64,000 bases of DNA from Limnohabitans sp. Jir72 (GTDB lineage: Bacteria; Pseudomonadota; Gammaproteobacteria; Burkholderiales; Burkholderiaceae_C), in assembly GCF_003063575.1 (NCBI RefSeq), contig NZ_NESC01000006.1, positions 214,286 through 278,285 on the forward strand, given 5' to 3'. Under the pieces are notes generated by a model that saw nothing but the letters and a program-made list of their open reading frames with translations, was not told the DNA's origin and did no database searches. Positions within the stretch are counted from its first letter, which is position 1; the number at the start of each line of letters is the position of its first letter. The position numbers and the translations under genes are program-made. Shown here piece after piece: positions 17,465 to 28,094 of the stretch.

Positions 17465-18370
17465 ATGACGACCGCACGCAAAGCCCTGACGGGCACCGCC
17501 TTTGCCACACTGCTCTTGATCGCCTTCATGATGGGGGCCAACCATGTGGCGGCCCGTTTTGCGTTCAATAACGGCGTGGACGTGGTCACCGCCGTCAGCG
17601 CGCGCAGCAGCGTCACGGCTTTGGTGGTGGGCTTTGTACTTTGGCAGCAAAAAGTGTCTTTGACGACCACGCTGCGGCAAAAGAAATTCCTGCTGACCAT
17701 TGGCGCGCTGATCGCAGTGCAAAGCGTGTGCCTGTATTCCTCGGTGGCCCGTTTGCCGGTGGCGCTGGCTTTGCTGGCTTTCAACACCTACCCACTGACC
17801 ACGGCTTTTTGGGCCCGGATTTTGTATGGCCACAGGGCCGAACGCGCTGTGCTCATGGCCATGCCCTTGATGCTGATCGGGCTGGCGCTGGCGCTGGATG
17901 TGTTCGGCGCCGCGTCGGGCTTGGGCGCGGCGGCGCACTGGAGCCAGATTGGGGTGGGCATTGCATTTGCCCTGGCCGCTTCAGGCACCTTTGGTTTGGC
18001 CATGGTGCTCATGGAGCACGAAGCAGGGGGCCTGGACGGGCGCTTGCGCACGTTTTCGACCATGGGGCTGGTCGCGATTTTTTCGATCACCGCCGCCATG
18101 ACGCAGGGCGGCTTTCACCTGCCTACAGCACCGCCGGGTTGGTGGGGTTTGGGCCTACTGAGCTTTTTGTACGGCACGGCCTTCACCATCATGTTCATGG
18201 TCCTGCCCAAGCTGGGCGTGGTGGGCAACTCGGCCATCATGAACGTGGAGCCGGTCTTCGCCTTGGTACTGGCTTGGGCATTGCTGGGCCAATCGATCGC
18301 GCCAATGCAGCTGGTGGGCGCTTTGGTGGTGGTGTCCACCGTCATGGGGCTGGGCTTGCGCAAGCGCTGA
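17465..18370 (+). CDS. DMT-superfamily transporter, EamA family
   Basis: A 301-residue membrane protein with ten predicted helices arranged as two EamA repeats. Typical pieces are FMMGANHVAARFAF near the start and FMVLPKLGVVGNSAIMNVEPVFALVLAW in the second repeat, read here as two short adjoining motifs. Such proteins export or import metabolites and amino acids by drug/metabolite-transport mechanisms. Its ATG is 4 bp beyond the stop of the PanE-like gene, so it belongs to the same transcription unit. It faces rsmI on the opposite strand with only 5 bp between stops. The substrate may be an intermediate or product of this cluster. Confidence 0.85.
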   Translation: MTTARKALTGTAFATLLLIAFMMGANHVAARFAFNNGVDVVTAVSARSSVTALVVGFVLWQQKVSLTTTLRQKKFLLTIGALIAVQSVCLYSSVARLPVALALLAFNTYPLTTAFWARILYGHRAERAVLMAMPLMLIGLALALDVFGAASGLGAAAHWSQIGVGIAFALAASGTFGLAMVLMEHEAGGLDGRLRTFSTMGLVAIFSITAAMTQGGFHLPTAPPGWWGLGLLSFLYGTAFTIMFMVLPKLGVVGNSAIMNVEPVFALVLAWALLGQSIAPMQLVGALVVVSTVMGLGLRKR

Positions 18371-18375
18371 GCGCT

Positions 18376-19290
18376 TCAGGACTTTTTCAGTGCCAAAGCC
18401 TGCTCGTACAGCGCGTTTTTCGATTCGCCCGTGATCTCGGCCGCCAACTTCACGGCGGTTTTCAAGGGCAGCTCGGGCAGCAGCAATTGCAGCACCCGCA
18501 AGCCTTCGCCCGCCGTTTCGGCCACGGGCGCATCGTGCAGCACCAAGGCAAATTCGCCGCGCAGGCGTTCGGGTTTCTCCGCCAACCAAGCAGCGAAGTT
18601 TTGTGCGGCCACGGTTTCGATTTGTTCAAACTGCTTGGTCAACTCGCGCCCGATGGTCACGCGCCGCTGGCCCAACACCGCCAGGGCTTGGGCCAGGGCC
18701 TCTATGCGGTGGGGCGCTTCGAGCAGCACCACAGCGCGGGTTTCTTGCGCCAGTGCCTGCACAGCTTGCTGGCGCTCGCCTGCTTTGCTGGACAAAAAGC
18801 CGGTGAAGACAAAGCCCTGCTCGCCCGTCATGCCCGAGGCGCTGAGCACCGTGATCACGCTGCTGGCGCCGGGCAGGGGCAACACGCGGTAACCGGCCTG
18901 GCGTACCGCGGCGGCCAGGCGCGCTCCGGGGTCGCTGATGGCGGGGGTGCCTGCATCGCTCACATAAGCCACGCGCTCGCCCTGGGCCAGGCGGGCGATC
19001 ACGGCTTGCGCTGCTTCGGCTTCGTTGTGCTGGTGCACGGCCAGCAGTTGGGCGCCCGGGCGGTCAATCCCGTAGGCGCGCAGCATCTGCTGGGTGTGGC
19101 GGGTGTCTTCGCAGGCGATGACGTCGACCTTTTGTAGCACATGCAAGGCGCGCAGGCTGATGTCGGCCAGGTTGCCAATCGGGGTGGCCACGACATACAG
19201 TGTGCTGGCCGGGTGGTTTTGCTGTCCGGCGGCGTCATTCGCGGCGGCAAGGGCTGGGGCGAAAGACGCAGACAAGGGAGACGGAGTCAA
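18376..19290 (-). CDS. rsmI: 16S rRNA (cytidine1402-2'-O)-methyltransferase RsmI
   Basis: A 304-residue tetrapyrrole-methylase-fold enzyme that 2'-O-methylates C1402 in the ribosomal P site. The core begins with LYVVATPIGNLADISLRAL, then VIACEDTRHT, VAYVSDAGTPAISDPG and the C-terminal region REITKQFEQ-like (here GRELTKQFEQ), all RsmI hallmarks. No ATG precedes the core in frame. A TTG at 19288-19290 has GAGGA six bases upstream on the minus strand, so TTG is chosen. This start shares base 19290 with the ATG of yraN on the opposite strand. The first 25 residues are Ala/Pro-rich and not conserved. Confidence 0.93.
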   Translation of the reverse strand: MTPSPLSASFAPALAAANDAAGQQNHPASTLYVVATPIGNLADISLRALHVLQKVDVIACEDTRHTQQMLRAYGIDRPGAQLLAVHQHNEAEAAQAVIARLAQGERVAYVSDAGTPAISDPGARLAAAVRQAGYRVLPLPGASSVITVLSASGMTGEQGFVFTGFLSSKAGERQQAVQALAQETRAVVLLEAPHRIEALAQALAVLGQRRVTIGRELTKQFEQIETVAAQNFAAWLAEKPERLRGEFALVLHDAPVAETAGEGLRVLQLLLPELPLKTAVKLAAEITGESKNALYEQALALKKS

Positions 19291-19679
19291 TGCAATTCCT
19301 CAAAAAAGACACGGTGCGCAGCACCACCACCAAGGCCCGCGGAGATGCGGGCGAAGACGAGGCACTGGCCTATTTGCAAGAACGCGGTTTGCGTCTGCTT
19401 CAGCGCAATTATCGGACCCCTGGCCGAGGGGGCGGTGAAATTGACCTGATCATGCAGACGCCCGACGGCACGGTGGTGTTTGTCGAGGTGCGCAAACGCA
19501 GCCGCAATGATTTCGGCGGTGCGGCGGCCAGCGTGAGTTTTCAAAAGCAAAGGCGCATCGTGTTTGCGGCAAACCATTACCTGCTGCGCTGGCGGCGATT
19601 GCCGCCGACCCGCTTTGATGTGGTCACGATTGAGGCACAAGGACCTCAGTGGTTGCCAGCAGCCTTCGACGCCGCTTGA
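19290..19679 (+). CDS. yraN: YraN family putative endonuclease-fold protein (UPF0102)
   Basis: A 129-residue YraN protein with a Holliday-junction-resolvase-like, restriction-endonuclease fold. The motif set GEIDLIM and VFVEVRKRS supplies the D and E-x-K residues of the putative nuclease site; RGDAGEDEALAYL precedes it. The function is unproven, though the fold suggests a role in DNA processing. The ATG at 19290 is preceded by GGAG-type sequence. Divergent overlap with rsmI and the following diaA/gmhA-like and BON lipoprotein genes reproduce the E. coli yraL-yraN-yraO-yraP order. Confidence 0.9.
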   Translation: MQFLKKDTVRSTTTKARGDAGEDEALAYLQERGLRLLQRNYRTPGRGGGEIDLIMQTPDGTVVFVEVRKRSRNDFGGAAASVSFQKQRRIVFAANHYLLRWRRLPPTRFDVVTIEAQGPQWLPAAFDAA

Positions 19680-19755
19680 ATGACGTACGGCAAGTCACCA
19701 AAAATCAGGGGAAATGCCCCGGTGAAGTGTGGAGGGGCGGTTATCATCCCCAGCC

Positions 19756-20340
19756 ATGTTAGACCAGCGCATTCAACAGCATTTCATCGACAGTGCCGAC
19801 CTGCACTACCAAGTGGCCGAGGCTTTGGCCAAGCCGGTGGATGCGGCCGTCCAGGCGGTGCTCGCTTGCGTGACCGGCGGCGGCAAAGTGCTCACTGCCG
19901 GCATGGGCGCTTCGTCGGCCATGGCCCAGTACTTGGCCTTGTTGTTGGTGGGGGGGTTTGAGCGCAGTCGCCCAGGCCTGGCAGCCATGGCCCTGGCCTC
20001 GGATGGGTTGATGGCTTCAGCCTGGCCAGATGGCAGGGCCTTGGCGCTTCAAGTGCGTGCTTTGGGGCAGACCGGCGATGTGCTGGTGCTGATCAGCGCC
20101 GATGGTGAAGAGGGTGCCTTGGTCGAGGCCGTGCAAGCGGCCCATGAGCGCGAGATGACCGTGCTGGCTTTGACGGGCCAAAACGGCGGCGGTTTGGGCC
20201 GCCAATTGCGTGAGACCGATGTGCACGTGTGCGTGCCCCACGATCGGGTGGCGCGAATTCGCGAAGTGCAGCACCTGGTGCTGCACTGTTTGTGCGATGC
20301 AATAGACACCCAGTTGTTGGGTGAACAGGAGCCTGTTTAA
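19756..20340 (+). CDS. SIS-domain protein, DiaA/phosphoheptose isomerase-like
   Basis: A 194-residue sugar-isomerase (SIS) domain protein. The N-terminal helix LDQRIQQHFIDSADLHYQVAEAL and GGGKVLTAGMGASSAMAQYLA resemble both GmhA (sedoheptulose-7-phosphate isomerase) and DiaA, the DnaA-binding replication-initiation factor. The neighbourhood (yraN before, a dolP-like gene directly after) is that of diaA, which favours the DiaA role. However, the usual glycine-serine phosphate loop is changed (LISADGEEG), and Burkholderiales often annotate this gene as phosphoheptose isomerase. The choice cannot be made from sequence alone. The stop is immediately followed by the start of the next gene. Confidence 0.82.
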   Translation: MLDQRIQQHFIDSADLHYQVAEALAKPVDAAVQAVLACVTGGGKVLTAGMGASSAMAQYLALLLVGGFERSRPGLAAMALASDGLMASAWPDGRALALQVRALGQTGDVLVLISADGEEGALVEAVQAAHEREMTVLALTGQNGGGLGRQLRETDVHVCVPHDRVARIREVQHLVLHCLCDAIDTQLLGEQEPV

Positions 20341-20967
20341 ATGAAACGCAATTTGCAATCGCTGGTCTTGACCAGCACTTTGGCTGTAGTGGCCCTGTCG
20401 GGCTTGCCCGCATGCGCCCCCTTGTTGGTGGGCGGCGCGGTCATGACAGGTGTGGTGGCCACGGACCGCCGCACCACCGGCTCGCAAGTCGAGGACGAAG
20501 GCATCGAGATCAAGGTGGCCAGCGCCGTTCGCCAAGAGTTGGGTGACAGCGTGCATTTGAACGTGACCAGTTACAACAAGCGCGTGTTGATGTCGGGTGA
20601 AGTTCGAACGCAAGCCCTCAAGCAGCGTGCAGAGAAGTTGGCTCAAAGCCAGGAGAATGTGGGCGAAGTCATCAACGATCTGGCGGTGACTTTGCCCAGC
20701 AGCCTGGCTCAGCGCTCCAAAGACACCATCATCACAGGGCAGGTGAAGGCTGCATTTCTGGATGCCAAAGACTTGCAGGTCAACACCCTCAAGGTGGTCA
20801 CTGAGCGAGGCATTGTCTATTTGATGGGGCGCGTGACTCCTCGTGAGGCCAAGCGTGCCACGGATGTTGCCCGCACAATTGGTGGCGTGACCAAAGTGGT
20901 CCGTGTGTTTGAGGAAATATCAGAAGCTGAACTTCAGCGCTTGAGTCGAGCAACGCAGTCTCAATGA
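20341..20967 (+). CDS. BON-domain outer-membrane lipoprotein (DolP/YraP-like)
   Basis: A 208-residue lipoprotein. The signal peptide ends in a lipobox-like LSGLPAC (Cys25), followed by a glycine-rich stretch and two BON domains (about residues 50-115 and 125-195). The second contains the typical VYLMGRVTPREAKRATDVAR and GVTKVVRVFE. DolP of E. coli binds anionic phospholipids at the division site and supports outer-membrane integrity. The ATG begins directly after the TAA of the SIS gene, so the two are co-translated. A 15-bp perfect hairpin lies 44 bp downstream. Confidence 0.9.
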   Translation: MKRNLQSLVLTSTLAVVALSGLPACAPLLVGGAVMTGVVATDRRTTGSQVEDEGIEIKVASAVRQELGDSVHLNVTSYNKRVLMSGEVRTQALKQRAEKLAQSQENVGEVINDLAVTLPSSLAQRSKDTIITGQVKAAFLDAKDLQVNTLKVVTERGIVYLMGRVTPREAKRATDVARTIGGVTKVVRVFEEISEAELQRLSRATQSQ

Positions 20968-21010
20968 CCGGTAGGTCATGAAAATCCGAATCTCGAGTTG
21001 AATAGAAGTT

Positions 21011-21045
21011 GACTGCTGTCAGCAGCGCTGCTGCTGACAGCAGTC
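21011..21045. terminator. Probable bidirectional terminator hairpin between dolP-like gene and argG
   Basis: GACTGCTGTCAGCAG (21011-21025) pairs perfectly with 21031-21045 around a 5-nt loop. It lies between two convergent genes, six bases from the argG stop. Neither side has a long U tract, so termination may be partial; its position still fits a shared transcript end. Confidence 0.7.
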
Positions 21046-21050
21046 CGTCA

Positions 21051-22716
<1,666 letters not shown>

Positions 22717-22751
22717 GGTGTGTATCGGGTAGAACGAGTCTGAAAATGAAA

Positions 22752-22773
22752 CAGGGGCCTGATGCGGCCCCTG
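22752..22773 (-). terminator. Rho-independent terminator after the glycine-zipper gene
   Basis: On the minus strand CAGGGGCC (22773-22766) pairs with GGCCCCTG (22759-22752) around a 6-nt loop, and the run TTTCATTTT follows. It terminates transcription from the glycine-zipper gene before ppnP. Confidence 0.75.
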
Positions 22774-22808
22774 CTTGGCGGGTCAAACGATCAACCCGAG
22801 ATTTTAGG

Positions 22809-22832
22809 TCAGATGAGATCGGACTCATCTGA
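22809..22832 (-). terminator. Second hairpin close to the glycine-zipper gene stop
   Basis: TCAGATGAG and CTCATCTGA (9 bp, loop of 6 nt) lie 6 bp after the stop of the glycine-zipper gene. Only a weak A/T stretch follows. It probably protects the mRNA end or backs up the stronger terminator at 22.75 kb. Confidence 0.5.
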
Positions 22833-22837
22833 GCCCA

Positions 22838-23470
22838 TTAACGCCAGTGGCCGTGACGGTAGCCACCGCCCCAGCCCCACCCGAAATTGAGGTTGGTGTA
22901 AATGGGCGGGTAACTGCGGTAGACGGGCGCTGGTAGATAGACCACAGCAGGCTGGGTCATCACGGTCTGGGCGGGCATGACCACAGTGGACGAGGGTACG
23001 GTCGCTTGGGTCATGCCCATCGGGCTGACTTGCAATTGGATGGTCGGACCGGGGTCTTGAGGCAATTGCACGGTGAATTGTTTTCCAGCGTATTCATAAA
23101 CCACGTTGTAGCCGACCAGACGGTTTTCCATGAAGTTCTGGGTGGTGCAGCTGGTTTGGTTTTGTACTTGGCTGCCGGGGTTTTCGACCCGATCGCCCAT
23201 GATGGAGCCGCCCACCACCCCGACCATGGTGGCCAGGGCTTGACCTGAACCGCCGCCAATCTGACTGCCCAGGGCACCGCCCGCGATAGCGCCCATCAAG
23301 GCTCCCGCACCCGATGTGGGGTTTTGCACCATCACTGGGGTTTGGCTACAGGTTTGGCGAGGCACGGCGACTTGTTGGTAAACGGCAGCGCGTGAAATCA
23401 CTTGCCCGACTTCCTGGGCTTGGACCAGGCTGGCCGTGGCCAACAAAAGTGTGGTTACCAATGTTTTCAT
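22838..23470 (-). CDS. Exported glycine-zipper 2TM-domain protein
   Basis: A 210-residue exported protein. The start MKTLVTTLLLATASLVQAQ (23470) is a clean signal peptide; an upstream in-frame start at 23518 would bury it. After a short VPRQTC region comes a glycine zipper (GAGALMGAIAGGALGSQIGG, then MVGVVGGSIMGDRVE) with GxxxG spacing, typical of outer-membrane or lipoprotein-like Rickettsia 17-kDa relatives. A beta-rich middle and a Tyr/Gly/Trp-rich tail follow. The role is unknown; such proteins are associated with envelope stress and outer-membrane insertion. A decayed paralogue lies at 57.5-58.0 kb. Confidence 0.85.
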   Translation of the reverse strand: MKTLVTTLLLATASLVQAQEVGQVISRAAVYQQVAVPRQTCSQTPVMVQNPTSGAGALMGAIAGGALGSQIGGGSGQALATMVGVVGGSIMGDRVENPGSQVQNQTSCTTQNFMENRLVGYNVVYEYAGKQFTVQLPQDPGPTIQLQVSPMGMTQATVPSSTVVMPAQTVMTQPAVVYLPAPVYRSYPPIYTNLNFGWGWGGGYRHGHWR

Positions 23471-23578
23471 GGTGCATCTCTCTGTCAAATCGTGGATGAC
23501 GAGTTTAGCGGGGGACAAGGCGCTTGTGCATTGCTGGCAAGTAAAGTTGCCTCAAGCCCCATCCCGGCGCTTGAGGCA

Positions 23579-23923
23579 TCAAGCAGGCCATTGCTCAGGC
23601 GTGAACCCGACGGTGATTTTCCCCGAGGGCCAGGCGATCACCGGCCGCTTGATGGTGCTGGCGTGCTCCAGCATGACGGCTTTGGCGCTGGCGGCATCGG
23701 TCACGTTCGCTTGCACGGCGGCGTCGAGCTTGCGCCAAGTGGTGCCTTTGCGGTTGAGCACGGTTTCCCAGCCGCAAGCGGCCATCCAGGCGTCCAATGC
23801 ATCGGCAGGCACGCCTTGCTTCTTGAAATCGTGGAATGAGGGGTTCATGCCTTGGCCGCTCAGCCAGGCGCGGGCTTTTTTGACGCTGTCGCAATTCGGA
23901 ATGCCGTAAACAATGAGGTTCAT
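23579..23923 (-). CDS. ArsC/Spx-like thioredoxin-fold protein (YffB type)
   Basis: A 114-residue ArsC-family protein of the YffB/Spx-like branch. The N-terminus LIVYGIPNCDSVKKARAWL has a single cysteine in the position of the ArsC active site. The C-terminal half includes the RPVIAWPSGKITVGF strand expected from this fold. True arsenate reductases keep arginines here that are partly absent, so arsenate reduction is doubtful and a glutathione-dependent thiol role is more likely. It stands divergent to folC with about 50 bp between starts. Confidence 0.85.
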   Translation of the reverse strand: MNLIVYGIPNCDSVKKARAWLSGQGMNPSFHDFKKQGVPADALDAWMAACGWETVLNRKGTTWRKLDAAVQANVTDAASAKAVMLEHASTIKRPVIAWPSGKITVGFTPEQWPA

Positions 23924-23973
23924 GAGGGATGTAGGTCGGTGAAAGTGTCGGTAGTGGGCGACAATCGCCGCCT

Positions 23974-25263
23974 ATGAAGACTCTACAGGAATGGCTCGAC
24001 TGGTGCGAGCAACTACACCCCGTGGCCATTGACATGGGGCTGGACCGTGTGAAAACCGTCGCCGACCGCATGGCATTGAAGTTCGACTGCCCGGTCATCA
24101 CCGTGGCTGGCACCAACGGTAAAGGGTCGACCTGCGCCATGCTGGAAGCCATCTTGCTGCAGGCCGGTTACCGCACGGGCGTTTATACCTCGCCGCATTT
24201 GGTGCATTTTGAAGAGCGTTGCCGTGTGCATGGTGAGTCGGCCAGTGCCGAGCAGTTTGCGCAGGCTTTTGCCGCCGTCGAGGCGGTTCGTGGCGATGTG
24301 AGCCTGACCTATTTCGAGTTCAGCACCCTGGCCATCCTGCACCTGATGGCCCAGTCGAATCTGGATGTGGCCATTTTGGAAGTGGGTTTGGGCGGCCGTC
24401 TGGATGCCGTCAACATCATCGACGCCGACTGTGCTGTGATCACCAGCATCGACATCGACCACACCGCCATTTTGGGCAAGGACCGCGAGAGTATCGGTTT
24501 AGAAAAGGCTGGCATCATGCGCGCCGGCCGTCCTGTCATCGTGAGTGACCCCGTGCCACCGCAAACTGTGATCGACCATGCCGTAGCCATCGGCGCAGAC
24601 CTGTGGCGTTTCGGCCAGGACTTCAATTTTTCAGGCGACAAGCTGCAGTGGGCTTGGGCGGGCCGGGGGCGCCGCTATGCCGGCATGGCTTACCCGGCTT
24701 TGCGCGGGGCCAACCAGCTGGTCAACGCCTCGGGCGTGCTGGCGGCACTCGACGCTTTGCGCCCACGCATTCCGGTGACGGCGCAAGCGGTGCGCAATGG
24801 TCTGGCCTTGGTTGAGCTGCCCGGCCGTTTCCAGATCGTTCCGGGCGAGCCTGTTTTGGTGCTGGATGTGGCGCACAATCCGCATTCGGTGGCGGCTTTG
24901 GCCGAGAACCTCGATGCCATGGGCTTTTACCCCACCACCCATGCGGTGCTGGGGGCCATGTCCGACAAGGACTTGCTGCCCATGCTGCAGCGGGTCAACC
25001 CCTTGATTGACCGCTGGTATTTCACCGATTTGCCCACTCCCAGGGGGGCCAAAGCGGTCGATTTGCAGCAGGCGTGGACTGCGCAAAATATCCGCCATGA
25101 TGTGGCGTCGAGTGTTCATCCCGACCCCATGAGTGCTTTGCAGGCGGCCATCAATGCGGCAGACCCGACTGATAGAATTGTTGTCTTTGGCTCGTTCTAC
25201 ACCGTGGGCGGTGTGCTGCAAAACGGCACCCCGCGCCTGCAAGCCAAACACCTCAGTTCCTGA
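23974..25263 (+). CDS. folC: Bifunctional dihydrofolate synthase/folylpolyglutamate synthase
   Basis: A 429-residue Mur-ligase-family enzyme that adds glutamate to dihydropteroate and then to reduced folates. The P-loop VAGTNGKGSTCAM (about residues 45-57) is followed by the folate-side TSPHLVHFEERCRV. The Mur-type lysine region is KDRESIGLEKAGIMR and the C-terminal domain has VLDVAHNPHSVAAL. The order folC-dedD-cvpA-purF is conserved in many beta- and gammaproteobacteria. Nine bases separate its stop from the next start, so it heads that operon. Confidence 0.96.
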   Translation: MKTLQEWLDWCEQLHPVAIDMGLDRVKTVADRMALKFDCPVITVAGTNGKGSTCAMLEAILLQAGYRTGVYTSPHLVHFEERCRVHGESASAEQFAQAFAAVEAVRGDVSLTYFEFSTLAILHLMAQSNLDVAILEVGLGGRLDAVNIIDADCAVITSIDIDHTAILGKDRESIGLEKAGIMRAGRPVIVSDPVPPQTVIDHAVAIGADLWRFGQDFNFSGDKLQWAWAGRGRRYAGMAYPALRGANQLVNASGVLAALDALRPRIPVTAQAVRNGLALVELPGRFQIVPGEPVLVLDVAHNPHSVAALAENLDAMGFYPTTHAVLGAMSDKDLLPMLQRVNPLIDRWYFTDLPTPRGAKAVDLQQAWTAQNIRHDVASSVHPDPMSALQAAINAADPTDRIVVFGSFYTVGGVLQNGTPRLQAKHLSS

Positions 25264-25272
25264 GCACCCGCC

Positions 25273-26031
25273 ATGGCTTTTTTCAAGTTCCGTTTTACCG
25301 GTGATCACGCTGCTGATGAAGCTGTGGCGTCGGCGGCCAATCAAAATCTCGAAGTTGTGCGTCGCAGAGCACGGCATCGTTTGATTGGGGCTGTGGTTTT
25401 GGTATTGATCGCTGTTGTAGGTTTTCCACTGGTTTTTGATACTCAACCTCGCCCTGTGGCGGTGGATACACCTATCGTGATTCCGGATCGTCAGGCGGTG
25501 ATGCCTTTGACATCTCCTGCTGCCGTACCTGCAGCGCAGGCACCGGCCAATCCTTTGAAAACAACGCCGCAAGAATTATCAACGCGGGCGGCTTTGGATC
25601 CCAGCGAGGAAGTTGTGACGGCACCGGCCAGTGCCCACCCTAATGCTGTTGTCAATGAAGCCAATTTCAAGCCGGAAGCACCCATAGAAAAGCCAAAAGA
25701 AAAACAGACCGAGAAAGCCAAGGAAAAGGTGTTGGAGATTCACAGCAAAGACGATGGTGGTAAAGCCAAAGCTTTGCTGGAAGGCAAGGCGGCCTCTTCT
25801 GAGCGCTTGATCATTCAAGTCGGGGCATTCACGGATGTCAACAAAGTGCGCGATGTCCGTCGCAAACTGGAAGATGCTGGTTTGAAAACCTACACACAGA
25901 TTGTGGACGGTAAGGATGGCAAGCCCACCACGCGGGTTCGCTTGGGGCCATACGATAGCCGCGATGAGGTCGAAAAAGTGCTTGCACGCATCCGCAAGCT
26001 GAATTTGTCACCTGCCGTGTTGAAGATTTGA
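25273..26031 (+). CDS. dedD: SPOR-domain cell-division protein, DedD-like
   Basis: A 252-residue single-pass inner-membrane protein. A cytoplasmic N-terminus of about 37 residues precedes one membrane helix (RLIGAVVLVLIAVVGFPLVF). A long Pro/Ala- then Lys/Glu-rich periplasmic linker leads to a C-terminal SPOR domain (about residues 172-250, with LIIQVGAFTDVNKVRDVRRK). SPOR domains bind denuded septal peptidoglycan, and DedD takes part in septum constriction. Position between folC and cvpA agrees with dedD. The linker (EKPKEKQTEKAKEK) is low-complexity. Confidence 0.9.
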   Translation: MAFFKFRFTGDHAADEAVASAANQNLEVVRRRARHRLIGAVVLVLIAVVGFPLVFDTQPRPVAVDTPIVIPDRQAVMPLTSPAAVPAAQAPANPLKTTPQELSTRAALDPSEEVVTAPASAHPNAVVNEANFKPEAPIEKPKEKQTEKAKEKVLEIHSKDDGGKAKALLEGKAASSERLIIQVGAFTDVNKVRDVRRKLEDAGLKTYTQIVDGKDGKPTTRVRLGPYDSRDEVEKVLARIRKLNLSPAVLKI

Positions 26032-26032
26032 G

Positions 26033-26527
26033 ATGACGCTCTCCATCATTGACTGGTTGTTGCTGGGGGTGTTATGCGCATCCATGCTCGTCGGTTTGTG
26101 GCGCGGTTTGGTTTATGAAGTGCTGTCATTGTCTGGTTGGGTGTTTGCATTCTTTCTTGCCCAGTGGTTGGCGACCGATGTGATTGTCTGGATTCCATTT
26201 GTGCAAGGTGCTGCAGCATCGGTTCAATATGCGGCGGCTTACGTGGTGGTATTTGTGGCCGTATTGTTTGCTTCGGCCTTGCTGTCATGGCTGGTCAAGA
26301 AATTGGTCGAGTCGGTGGGTTTGCGTCCTGTGGACCGTGCATTGGGTGGCGCTTTTGGCTTGGCTCGTGGTCTGGTGCTGTTGTTGGCGATGACCGTGGT
26401 TTTTCAGTTGACAGGCCTGTCTAGGAGCGACTGGTGGAAAAACGCCAAGGGGCCAGTCTTTCTGGACATGACAGTTCTGGGGCTGAAGCCTTTGATGCCT
26501 GAGTCCATTGTGAGATTTTTGCCTTGA
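26033..26527 (+). CDS. cvpA: CvpA family membrane protein
   Basis: A 164-residue membrane protein with four predicted helices. It begins IIDWLLLGVLCASMLVGLWRGLVYEVLSL, here split at the conserved Gly-Leu-x-Arg-Gly turn, and continues with ASALLSWLVKKLVESVGL and RALGGAFGLARG. CvpA was named for colicin V production, and its molecular role remains uncertain; recent work links it to envelope integrity. It starts one base after the dedD stop and precedes purF by 38 bp. Confidence 0.93.
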   Translation: MTLSIIDWLLLGVLCASMLVGLWRGLVYEVLSLSGWVFAFFLAQWLATDVIVWIPFVQGAAASVQYAAAYVVVFVAVLFASALLSWLVKKLVESVGLRPVDRALGGAFGLARGLVLLLAMTVVFQLTGLSRSDWWKNAKGPVFLDMTVLGLKPLMPESIVRFLP

Positions 26528-26565
26528 CGCTGATCGGGCCATTTTAATTTTTAACGGAAATACTT

Positions 26566-28086
<1,521 letters not shown>

Positions 28087-28094
28087 GGTGAGAC

